A DNA stretch of 24,192 nucleotides from Triparma columacea. Its lineage: Eukaryota; Sar; Bolidophyceae; Parmales; Triparmaceae. Positions 1 to 9,887 of the stretch are shown in pieces (the stretch's first letter is position 1; every line of letters begins with the position of its first letter). The stretch is from positions 7,200 through 31,391 of the forward strand of contig BRYA01000216.1 in the NCBI GenBank assembly GCA_030267965.1, read 5' to 3'. The position numbers were made by a program, and so were the translations under genes. The notes under the pieces are model-generated. The model was not told the DNA's origin. It ran no database searches and saw nothing but the letters and a program-made list of their open reading frames with translations.

Positions 1-1247
1 CACCCCCTCCCCCCCCCTCTCCCCCTCCTCACCTCTCAGGGGCTCTTCGACCTCCCCTTTCCCTTCTACGAGACGACTAGCTTTGTTCATGAACGCGTCG
101 ACACTGAATTCCATGTCTTCTGTGTTGCTGCCAAAGTGGGCAGTGTAGTTGGCAGCGGCGTGTTCGATATTGAAGTCTAAAAGTTGCAAGGCGGCGGCTT
201 GACCTGCAACTGTGACAGCCTTATTGGTCGCGATGAGCGTGTCGAGCACAAGGCCGGGGGAGGTGGCGAGTCTCCCTATGCAGGAGGGGGTTGGGGTGTG
301 GTTGTCCTCGAAATGCCTCGGGGAAGAAGGAGCGGTATCGGAGACCTCTGAGGCGACTGTTCGATTCAACCAAACCTCCTTGCCGGGGATGGACGTGCAG
401 GGGGTCGGGGTGCCGTTGTCCTCCAAATGCCTCGGAGAGGAAGGGGCGGTTTCGGAGACGTCTGAGGCGAGTGTTCCATTCAACCAAACCTCCTCGCCGG
501 GGACGGACGTGCAGGGAGTCGGGGTGCATTTGTCCTCCAAATGCCTCGGGGAGAAAGGGGCGGTATCGGAGACCTCTGAGGCGAGTGTTCGATTCAACCA
601 AACCTCCCCGCCGGGGATGGACGTGCAGGGAGTCGGGGTGCGTTTGTCCTCCAAATGCCTTGGGGAGGAAGGGGCGGTATCGGAGACCTCTGAGGTGAGT
701 GTTCGATTCAAGTAAACCTCCTCGCTGGGGACGGACATGCAACCGAAGAGATCGGAGGCCCTGGTGTCAGCATCGTCCTTGAGCCAGTAGAGTTGGCCTG
801 TAGGGTTGGAGTGGACGTTGGAGGAAGTGCTCGTCGCTGGGACTACAGAGAGCGGAGTCCACAACAAAGGCGGTTAGAATCTAGCATGCAGCACAATACC
901 ACCGTCCCCCTCATAACCACCACCACCTCTTGCTTACCTTTCTCCGTGCGGTCTTGTCCAAGAAGGGCGTCTATAGTTGAGAGGTAGAGGACAACGACGA
1001 GGGAGAGGACCACCAAAGCTGCCTTACTCCCTCCCCCTACATTCCAACGCATAGAGGCTGACTTTTCGAGATTACCCCCTCCCTTGAGCTCCGGCATGTT
1101 GCAAGAGTTTACGTCATGGGATGCTCCCGTGACTACCTCAGGGTTCGTCTTATCTGTAAGCCCTCGACTCAAACTCTTGGACGGCTTGGTGCCATGGAAG
1201 GTGGGGAAATGGTCATGACAATCTCCTGGAGAGAATGGAGAGGCCAT
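1..1247 (-). CDS. Predicted single-pass (type II-like) membrane protein with four 38-residue repeats, partial at window edge
   Basis: I do not recognise a family. Exon 1 is 1247-938: ATG in CC-ATG-GCC context, about 75 polar residues, one hydrophobic segment (about residues 76-93, AALVVLSLVVVLYLSTID), then donor AAG|GTAAGC. The intron is 937-843 and ends CTGTAG. Exon 2 is 842 to about 33, joined at matching phase 1, with no stop codon. It carries four copies of a 38-residue unit with cores such as EVWLNRTLASEVSDTAP and SPRHLEDK, followed by about 75 non-repetitive residues. A donor-like AGAG|GTGAGG at 33/32 then leads into a G-rich intron that runs off the window. Each repeat contains one N-x-T sequon (NRT or NGT), and NYT follows, so the repeat side is probably lumenal or extracellular with a short cytosolic N-terminus. 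This frame has no internal ATG at its start, so simple ORF searches report other frames here. The exon structure is well supported; the function is unknown. Confidence 0.68.
277..732 (-). repeat. Coding minisatellite, four 114-base units
   Basis: The string ggacgtgcag (or ggacatgc) recurs at 391, 505, 619 and 733, exactly 114 bases apart, and the copy before 391 completes four units. 114 is 38 codons, so the frame is preserved. Units differ by scattered substitutions and no indels. All three minus frames and two plus frames stay largely open through the array because stops are absent from the unit, which produces misleading antisense ORFs. Confidence 0.93.
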
Positions 1248-1717
1248 GGAAAGAGGTGAATTCTCAACAATTTACGTCGTCGCTCTGAGTCGATTCGTCG
1301 ATGCACCTAGGAAAATAGCGAAGATGTAGCGTTATCTGTGAAAGCTGAAGAATTCAAGTGAGGTGGGGGGTAAGAATCCAAGCAGGCCAAGCAAATCGCA
1401 CCTTTTAGCCTCAATTTCGGGTGGCATGTCGATATTATAGATAGCTGAGAAAGTTACGATCGGAAAAGGGATGGATTTTGAACATAAACAACTTCGAGCC
1501 CCTATAAAGACCAAGCATGATCGAAGAGCAGCGGGGGGTAGAGAAGCAAAAACACGTCCTACTCGTCCTTTGCCCTATTCTAACGTGCTTCTCCGGAAAT
1601 TATTAAGCCAAATGGCTCTTGATATGGACATAAGAGCGCAATAGACGAAGAAACTCACCAGAAACCCAGGTTAAAATCAAGTCGGTTTTTCTTGGAAAAA
1701 AACCTTGTGCTCGACTC
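1248..1717. other. Intergenic, 470 bases, no gene seen
   Basis: This lies between the start of the membrane-protein gene (leftward) and the 3' end of the RRxS-repeat gene (leftward), so it should hold the promoter of the first and the 3' UTR of the second. The only open frame (about 1514-1332, minus) begins at TTG, is 60 codons long and has no recognisable domain. No convincing promoter motif or repeat was seen. Confidence 0.5.
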
Positions 1718-3080
1718 TTACTTCCCTTCGATGATCGTCCCGAAGAACATCCCAACCTCCCCTACCGTCACGTCGAGCGGGGTGAAGTCTCCAACCCCCT
1801 CATTCTTCTCCACCCACAGTGTCGTTCTCGTCTCCTCATAATCAGTGAAGGGGGGGGAAATAAATGCATGAAGCTCCAAAATGTCTCCAAAATGACATCT
1901 TTTCTTAACGAAGAAGCTCTCGTTTTCTTTCCCAATGTACACACAGCTTAATTTATTTCGTTGCGTCTCCTCTCCCCATTTCTTCTTTTCCTAATGATGG
2001 TCTGCTGTCCCAAAGACGATGGCCATCTTGGGATGTGGGGGGTGGGGGGTGGGAGGTGAGCGTGAGAAGAATGTTGCGCTACGAATGACATAGTGTCGCG
2101 ACAGTGGATTGTACACTAATAACATCCGCATCCACCTCCCCCCTACGCTCACCTTGGATGCATCGGCTGCAACAATTGAACCCTTCCTACAGACTTCCTT
2201 TTTATTATTTATGAGGTTGGCTGCGTCCATTGCAATGCTGCTCCCCCTGCGTCGGTGTGATACCTGCCATTCAGGAATGACGTGGCTGCTTCCCTCGTCG
2301 TCGTGGGCTTCGTGGTCTTCGACTTGGTTGGCTGCCTCTGCTGCAATCGCAGACATTCTCCTCTTGGCCTCTGTGACTCCCCTCTCCTCCATTTTTGCGG
2401 TTCCCTACAAGTGTTGTGTTGCAAAAGGTTGTGTGAAATATTTTGCACGGGTTAGCACAAAGCCTACGCGGGATAACGTGTGTAGGTGAAACACGGCCTT
2501 TGCGCATCCCTCACCTTAGTTGCAGCAGCGCTTGCGATGGTCGCCGCAAGGTTCTTCTTCTCGACCTTCACTGTTGCACTCTGTGCAGCCAACTTCGCAC
2601 AGCTCGAACCTCTTGCCCTCGCTTCATCAGCTTCGTCCTTGGCTAGGGTGGCTACGGGGGGATGGGGGGGGGGGTAAGATGGGGGTTCAACATGACATAA
2701 GCCGTTTTTGTAACTAATCAAGCCACATCTCTCAATAGGACCAACTTATCTCCACTCTAATCCCCCCCCTAGCCGACCCCATTACCAAAACTTCGTGCCA
2801 AATTCCCCCACACCCGAAGATCCAGCTCACCTGATGCTGCTGAAAGGCTGTCCCTGAGCTGCGAAAGGCTGTCCCTCAGCATCTCAGCCTTGTCTTCAAC
2901 ACTACCTCCTACAGCGTGGTGGTCGTGAATGCTTGCTCGACGTCCATTTGCCATAACTTCGTTGATTTGTCCAGTAGGATCTGAGAACTGCATTTTTTCC
3001 CAGCATTGCCTTGTGGGTTTCAGTTTGGCAAACTTCGGGGTTGACACGTCAAATCTTGTGAGAATCACAACACCAACCAT
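1718..3080 (-). CDS. Four-exon protein with repeated R-R-x-S motifs and a coiled-coil-like segment
   Basis: The family is not recognised. Exons are 3080-2831, 2651-2515, 2404-2153 and 1990-1718; the introns all show GTGAG donors and TAG acceptors, phases agree at every junction, and the product is 303 residues. The N-terminal part is globular-looking. Residues about 60-129 are Ala/Leu/Lys-rich and probably helical (LRDSLSQLRDSLSAA and onward). Three aligned 12-mers follow: RRMSAIAAEAAN (144), RRGSSIAMDAAN (181) and RKGSIVAADASK (202), with a fourth partial match, RRASI, at 47. R-R-x-S is the classical consensus of PKA-type basophilic kinases, so these are candidate phosphosites; that role is inference. 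The last exon has a compact C-terminal region with no recognisable motif. The start is uncertain: the frame stays open upstream to a TAG at about 3200 that could itself be an acceptor. The gene is divergent from the channel gene at 3270, only 189 bases away. Confidence 0.62.
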
Positions 3081-3269
3081 CCTAGTCCGCCTGTCTCTCT
3101 CCTCGGGCAAGTGATAGTTCGTTGGCCCTCTCCCAGATTTCACAACAGGCCAATACCCTGACTGAACTGTTACGAGCAACTGGTCTTTGATTTTGGGCTA
3201 TTAACGAAGTCTTGCTTTCCTATTATCAACCCCTGCTAAGTTTAATAGTCAAATTACCTTCTTCCCGAG
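3081..3269. promoter_or_regulatory. Shared divergent intergenic region (189 bases)
   Basis: The RRxS-repeat gene leaves leftward and the channel gene rightward from this short gap, so both promoters must lie here if the inferred starts are right. No clear TATA box or other element was identified. The assignment rests on gene orientation only. Confidence 0.4.
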
Positions 3270-6200
3270 ATGGCTGCTAATAATGGTCGGAGGAAGAGCC
3301 TCAGGAACCTCATGGGCCTCGAGCCCGACTTGCCAGGCATGGTTGATGGGGATTCACACCAATCAAACGATACAGATATTGCACTTCGAAATGCGAAAGC
3401 CCTTTCCGATGGTCTGAGGAGCACTGGCTCAGGTGAGGAAGGGCAAGCGAAGCAGGTGTCTTCTCGCACCAGTAACTTTTCTACCAAGGGTCCTGACAGG
3501 CGGGGATCCTTCCGAACGCAACTAAAAATAGAGGAGGATGCGGCTCAAGGGATGTTTGGAGTCGATCGCCAAAGCAGTCGGGAGCTCTTGCTCACGGGCA
3601 ATAGGTTTTCCCGAAGGCCATCGAGGTCCACAGGCGCCGACCAGATCTCAGGGATACTCCCTGCAGAGTACGCAAACGGCGCTAATTTGAGCAATATCAC
3701 GGAGCAGAGCTTGCTTACGGGGCGCACTTCTGACGGTGCTGACACTAGTATGAGGATTGGCAACACTGAGTCGCTCCTCTCAACACAAGGCTTCAGCCCG
3801 GTGCAAGAGGAAGGGAAGGCACTTGAAACCGACAAGGGAAAGAGGTAAGATGGGTATGCAGAAGACTGACGGTGCTACTACATCGACATGTCTTTTACAA
3901 TTATTAAAGCCACTAACAATCTCGTCCATGTACGTACCCCAATTGTCTCCCACTCGTTGCAGTGGCCTCCGCCCACCTGGTAGTGTAAGCCCGCAACGGC
4001 GGCGATCTACCATCATTGACGTCGCCTCGGCTGGTGCGCGAAAATTGAAGAACATGGCAAAGTTAAAGAGTGTCGTGAGGGTGATTGGATTAGCAAAGAG
4101 GATGCAAAAAGTGCAAAATGACGGCACAGAAACAGACCCTTCGAGTGGCCCGAAAAGATCGACCTCAAAAAACGGAATGTTTGGATCTCTGAAAAGCATG
4201 AAGAAAATGAAGAAAAGTAGAAAAGAGCTCTCGAATAGTATCTCAACAAGGAGGATCAACACAACAACAAAAACACAAAACAACAACGAGAAGAACGCAA
4301 AGGTTCAGAAGGAGAAAATCGTTGCCAAGAAGCATGAGAACCTAGTCGACCAGGTAATGCCGGGCGATAAGGATAAGGGATGCGTTGGTTGTAGTACTAA
4401 CACCTTATCTCCCCCTCACAGCTCAAGCTGCGTAAGAAAACACACGCAGAGAATGATATCCAAACGTCAATGAGCAAATTGTCGAAGGAGAAAATCCAGC
4501 AGTTTGATGATACGAAGATATGCGGGTTTCTCAAAGTTCAGCATCCCACCTCCCTACTCATACGAAACTGGGACCTCTTGATTGCAGTCTTGGTCATGTC
4601 TCAGGTGTTCATTGTACCTTTCCAGATCGCTGGTTTCCCGGGTTGGGAAGGGGATACCAGTAGTGGCCAGGAGAAGGTAAGCACAAATGTCAAAGCATGA
4701 CGAAAGGTCAGAGCTAACAACACCACCATCCCACTCCTTCCTCTACCTCCCCCCACCCCACCCCACCCAGGAATCCCTTATTGTGGGAATTGACGCAATC
4801 TTCTTTGCAGACATTTTCGTCCAGTTTAACATTGCAATAGAGAAGGGCGAGCAAGGTTACTACGGAGACACAAACGAGCTGATAACCGACAGACACGAGA
4901 TCGCCTGGACGTACCTTTCTGGGTGGTTCATGATTGACTTACTTGCAATCTCCCCACTCTTCATCTACATCGCTGCGGAGCTTGGGGGCGTCACGAACAA
5001 TGCAGATACTACCAACATGCTAAAGCTTGTCAAGGCCGCTAGAATTCCGCGCCTCTTCCGGCTCCTCCGAATTTTCAGGGTTATGAGGACGCTCAACATG
5101 AAAAGCAAATTAATGCAGTGGTACATGTACTCCAGGTACAGCTACATTTTCAACCTCATCTATGTGATATTCACCTTCATTGTTCTCGTCCACATATACG
5201 CCTGCATTTGGTTCATCACGTCTGAAAACAACATCGCCCAGAGATTTAGCCTTAAAACTGGCACCATCAACCAGTTGGGGGTCATTGACGGGGTCTACGA
5301 CGAGAGCTACAATGATCTCTACTTTCTAGACAGCAACAACGAAACAAGTTTCAGGATGGTGAACTACTGGCAGGCCTTTCACCAGGCCGTCCTGATTATC
5401 AATGGGGAGAGCATGGATAACGAGACAGAAACGGAGCTGGTGAGAATGAATGAGAGCCCCTTCGACCGATCCATCCACCGACCGATCCGCTCCGGCTGGA
5501 CAATATCTAATCTAAGCCACAACCCCCCCCCCCCTCCCCCCCCCATGCCCACAGTTCATAAGCTCACTCCTCATGATCGTTGGCGCCATCGTCATGGCTG
5601 TCACTTTCGGAGAGGTGAGCATGCACATTACGAACTTCTACGCGAGCACAAACATGTTCCAGAAGAAGATGACGGACCTGTACGAGAGCATGATTGCCTT
5701 GAATCTGCCCCAGAACCTGCAAGAGAGGATCCACCTATTCTACAAGTACGTCTGGGACGAACACCACTCGATAGACGGCAGGCCGGCGATCCTGACTTTC
5801 GTCCCGGAGCTAAGCACAAACTTGGCGAAGGAGATCTACCTCTATCTCTACTCGGACATGATCACCAAGGTACCGATGTTCCACAACCGTCCCGCCGACG
5901 TCATCCAGCACTTGGTCCTTGCTGTGCAGACTTTGATCTACATGCCCAAGGACTACGTGATTGTCAAGGGGGAGTTCGGCCAGGAGATGTTCTTCATACA
6001 GAGCGGGAAGTGCGACGTTATCATTGAGATATCGAAGAAAGTCGCCAATTCAGCGTCGAAAGACAAGAACAAGCTAAAGAAGAGGCTGCATAAGTGGGGG
6101 AAGAAGATAAGAGAGGTCAGTGTAAAAGAGATTAGGTCAAAAAGAGATAAACCCAAGGGTCCACACAAAGGTGAAGAGGCCTCTGATGAAAGCAAAATGA

Positions 6201-7369
6201 TGAGCATGAACAGCAGCGGCAGGATGAGCATAAACGGCAGCGTTTACAAGGTCGTCGAGAAGGCAGTTAAGGAGCTTGAGGCGGGGAGCTACTTCGGGGA
6301 GATCGCGCTGATTACGGACAGCAGGAGGACGGCGAGCATCAGGAGTAGGACCTTCACGGAGCTGCTGGTGCTGAGCAGGGACGACTTCAATAGGATCACG
6401 GAGAACAACCACGAGGACAGGGAGGAGATGAAGAACCAGATCAAGAGAAGGTACAACCAGGATAAAAACGTGAAAGACGTTTTGGAGGAGAAGAGCAAGA
6501 GGAGGATCTCGGAAGCCGAGCGGAAAGAGTCGGAACTGAAGGAGGAAGAAGAGAAGTTAATGCAGAGGAAGTCCAACAGGACAAGCTTCTTGGAGCTGCA
6601 CAAAGGCATTGACAGCAAGGGGGGGTTAGGGGGGGGGAATGTGGGAGGGCAGATCAACGCCGATTTGTTCGAAATACGGACGCAGATGAGGACAATGGGG
6701 ACGCAACTGTCAAATGTTGCAGCGATAGTTGAAAAGCTTAGCGACCGGCAGGAGAGGAGGGACAGGAAAGAAGAGAGGAGGAGGAAGAGGATCAGGAATT
6801 GGAAGAAGGCCAAGGTGGAGGAGATGGCGAGGAGGAATTTGGAGGAGGAGGAGGAAGATGAGGATGAGGGAGTGGGGGACTTGGGCTTCGAGGAAGTTGG
6901 GAATAGAATAAAGAGGGACATTTCGCACGACCTCGATTACGTGGGGAGAAGCATCTCGACATTTGTGGATACTGACGAGAGCTCGGAGGAATCTTCTAGT
7001 GACGCTGGCAGTGGGGGTCCGAAAGCGAAGGAGGAGGACGAGGTGACGAAAGCAAGGATAAAGAGGGAGGAGAAGAAGAGGGAGGAGGCCAGGCAGATGG
7101 CTTTGCAGAGAGACTCCGTAAGGGATGCCGCGAGGCAGAAGGAAATGGAGAGGATAAGGCAGAAGAAAGAGGCGAAGAAGGGCGACATCAAGAAGCAGGG
7201 GAATAAGGGGGACGTTGAAGGGTCTTCAAGCGACGAGGACAGCGTCAGAGAACTGTCCTCGTCGTACCAACCAAAGATCGCCACCCCGAGCGAAAAAAAG
7301 ATTGAGACCGTCCTCAACAAGAGCAAGTTAGGCTACGGCGGGGGAAGATTTAAGGAGGGGGGGGAATGA
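3270..7369 (+). CDS. Cyclic-nucleotide-gated/HCN-type six-helix cation channel
   Basis: Exons are 3270-3844, 3963-4353, 4422-4676, 4771-5439 and 5555-7369; every junction is GT-AG with matching phase, giving 1234 residues. Residues 1-330 are basic and Ser-rich with RRxS sites at 7, 77, 115 and 204. S1 is about 371-393, S2 408-430 and S3 452-476. S4 is about 491-515 with regularly spaced Lys/Arg (RIPRLFRLLRIFRVMR). S5 is 530-556, the pore helix about 600-617 and S6 631-660. The selectivity filter reads IINGES, not GYG or GFG, and is closest to the G-E filter of CNG channels, suggesting poorly selective cation flow. A C-linker follows, then a cyclic-nucleotide-binding domain (about 733-911) ending with the phosphate-binding signature FGEIALITDSRRTASI (877-892). 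About 75 basic and Ser-rich residues (787-865) interrupt that domain. The C-terminal 300 residues are very charged and coiled-coil-like. It probably acts in a plasma or ciliary membrane and is gated by voltage and/or cAMP or cGMP; the ligand cannot be read from sequence. Confidence 0.93.
5523..5544 (+). repeat. Interrupted C homopolymer in channel intron 4
   Basis: Twelve C, one T and nine C lie directly before the acceptor CCCACAG of the last intron (5440-5554) of the channel gene. It sits where a polypyrimidine tract is expected. Confidence 0.9.
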
Positions 7370-7509
7370 AGGGGGGTGATAAGGAAGGGAATGAAGACAC
7401 AAGGCTATCTAAACTCCGGAATGTAACACACATGTTTCATTCAATGTCAAACTTTTGATTTTGTTAAAAGCCGAACCTCTCCTCTGAGGATTTTGTGGCC
7501 GTCAAAGGT

Positions 7510-9664
7510 TCACTTCCCTGGGAGCAGGCACGACCTCACGCCTATGGGGGGTTGATGGGGGGGAGGGGGGATTGGGGGGGGTTGGTGACTAGGGTGTTGA
7601 TGAAGTTGATTTGTGTGTGTTGTGTGTGTGTTGTGTGTGTGTGTGTCCTCTTTGTTGTTTATCCCTATTTTTTTGCTTCTTATATATTCCCCTCCCCTCC
7701 TTTCTTACCTTGTTCGAGTTTGATTTTATCAAGTTTCCCTCCAATAAACACGATCGCTGCCCCTCCCTTCAACCCATCCCCCCCCCCCCCGCCAGAGCCG
7801 TCACCTGAGGAACCAAGGTACTTGCGTATCTCGAACGTGTCGTTAACTCCCTGTATAATGAACGTGCTCTGGGTGTCCACGCGTTTTGTGTTGTGTTAGT
7901 GTTTTCAACGAGGGAGGGTGGGGGAGGGAGGGGGGAGGAAGGGGGGACGAAAAAACATCTTCTCACCTGGCTCCTATAATGTACCATATCCTCCTCCCCC
8001 CCCCCTCCCTCCTCCCCCAAGTCATCCTCCTCGTATGCCCTTATACCTCCACCCCTAAACGCACCCTTTATCCTGTATATCTTCATGTCACCGCTGCGAA
8101 AGAGTTTGGGAGTGTTAGCCTCTCGAAAAACCAAAGGCCGCAAACATCCCCCCCCTCCCTAAACGTCTCTCTCTCTCTCTCAATATACATCTCACCTTCC
8201 GTATCCCTCCCCCCCATCTCTTTCATCAACGTCTTCCCCCCCCGATTTCCAAAGAAGTTCCCCCACCCACCTTTCAAGTTTCTCCACATCCACGTGCAAA
8301 GATCTTCCATCCCCCTCCTCCCCTACGAATACAGTGTGTCTACCCGTACCTTTTAAATGTCCCTTATCATTCCCCCCTTCAATAACCCCAACACCCTTCC
8401 CCCAGTTAAACCTCCCCTCCCCTTCACCTCCCCCATATCCCCCAATATCCAAACACCATTTCCACCACTCCTCCTCCTCGGATCCTCCAACGCACCTCCC
8501 TTTAACAGTTCTCCTAATTTCAGCAATACTGTTAATCTCCACAACCCTCCTTTCAACTTCCTTCAAAACCCCCTCCTCAACAACATCCGCCTTATTTACA
8601 CAAACCCTATCTCCCATCACAACCTGTTCCCTCACAACCTGATCCCCTTTATCAATCTGTTTTAGAAAATTCCCGGAATCAACAAATGTAATAACCCCGT
8701 TTAACATAACTTTAAAATCCCCCCCCTCATCCCCCCAGAATAATTTCGCGACTTCCCCGGGATTACTAACCCCACTACATTCCACGATAATTTTATTAAC
8801 GTCCTTACTATCAGTACATAGTTTCTCGATTGCTAAGACGAGGTCGCCTTTTACTGTACAGCATATGCATCCGGAGGGGAGTTGGAGATACTTCATTTTT
8901 GATATTGGAGATGTGTTTGATTGGGAGGGAGGGGTGGAGGAGGTGGCTTGTGTTGGAGTTTTTGTTGTTGTTTCATGACCAGCGAGAGTTTGTGAGGACG
9001 TTGTTTTATTTGATGTTGGAGGTATATCACTAAAGTCATCTCCATCTTTCCTTCCCACATCATTTCCCTCCACCTCCTCATTTCCAGTCTCCTTCTCCCC
9101 CTTAATCTTTTTATTTTCATCTACGAAAATACCCTCTCTTACAATCAAGTCCTCAATCCCTCTACCAAACTCTTTAATCAACCCTCCCACAACCCCTCCT
9201 CCTTTGTCCTTATGGTTATTACTCCACCCTTCCCCCGGCACATCACTACCAGTACTACTACTATTACTATTACTTTCACCGTAATCGTTCTCGATTATTA
9301 AAAGACCTTGGGAGATTGAAGGTGTGGTTAGAAGAGCGTTTAGGAACGTTGACTTTCCCGCACCTAAATATCCTGTTAGGATTGTTACCGGGATTAAGTT
9401 TTGTAGGGGGGGTGGGGGCGGTTGAGAAGTAGGAGCAGGAGTAGAAGTAGGAGTAGGAGTAGGAGTAGAAGCAGGAGGTGGAAGGGGTTGTAATGTGGGT
9501 ATCTCAGAGTCTGAATCTGATTCTGATTCTGAGTATGTTTGTAGTGTGTTTGATTGTCGATCTACCTGTTGATCTACTCGTTTATCTACTTCATTGGTTG
9601 ATAGTAGTCCTGATCTAATTGGTGATGTAATTGGTGGTGTTTGTCCTTCAATCGACTTTGACAT
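7510..9664 (-). CDS. CobW/COG0523-family metal-chaperone GTPase
   Basis: Exons are 9664-8196, 8093-7967, 7868-7709 and 7541-7510, phases consistent, 595 residues. Members of this family are G3E GTPases that deliver metals such as zinc or cobalt to client proteins. Seen here: P-loop GYLGAGKS (98-105), a switch-like ENDYGE (125-130), the metal-binding CxCC in GCICC (265-269), ECSGVSNPG (295-303) and the guanine-specificity NKAD (357-360). The C-terminal CobW domain is split over the small exons (MKIYRIKGAF, then FIIQGVNDTF and IVFIGGKLD). The first 85 residues are a Ser/Asp- and Pro/Thr-rich tail. About 130 residues separate ENDYGE from CxCC, far more than is usual, with a Ser/Thr/Gly-rich filler (about 141-256). 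No CPELVPI-type motif of the ZNG1 group is visible, so the client is unknown. The gene is convergent with the channel, their stops 140 bases apart. Confidence 0.9.
7612..7646. repeat. TG dinucleotide microsatellite
   Basis: A nearly pure run of TG with two extra T bases, lying within the last intron (7708-7542) of the CobW gene. Adjacent G runs at about 7545-7580 are C runs in the sense strand. Confidence 0.9.
7778..7790 (-). repeat. 13-base homopolymer inside CobW exon 3
   Basis: Thirteen consecutive C on the plus strand encode a poly-Gly stretch in the CobW C-terminal domain. With this exact length, exon 3 keeps phase with both neighbours. A GTGACG at about 7804 could act as a donor and remove the run by splicing, but this is not needed to keep frame. 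Confidence 0.8.
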
Positions 9665-9887
9665 AATTAGTGGAGGCTTTTATATCGTCGAGGATTGTGC
9701 GTTGGAGTTATTTGATGCGATATTTAGGGATTGTATATTCGATATTGAAGGTATATCTATTGAGTTACTATTTTAGACGTAGGATTTGAATAAATGTGAG
9801 GAGAGTAATGTGAGGAGAGCTGAGAAATAAATTCCTTCCATTTCAAGACAATCTATAACTTACAATTTTAACGAAGTCAAACCCTTC
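9665..9887. promoter_or_regulatory. Divergent intergenic region between CobW and zinc-finger gene 1
   Basis: 223 AT-rich bases separate the two start codons, which point away from each other. No specific element was recognised; a promoter role follows from orientation only. Confidence 0.35.

Noticed and set aside
212..742. Long plus- and minus-strand frames with ATG over the 114-base repeats
   Set aside because: They exist because the repeat unit lacks stops in several frames. The frame that joins exon 1 by a proper intron and continues to the window edge is a different minus frame.
1332..1514. 60-codon minus ORF
   Set aside because: Starts at TTG, has no domain, and lies between a promoter and a 3' end.
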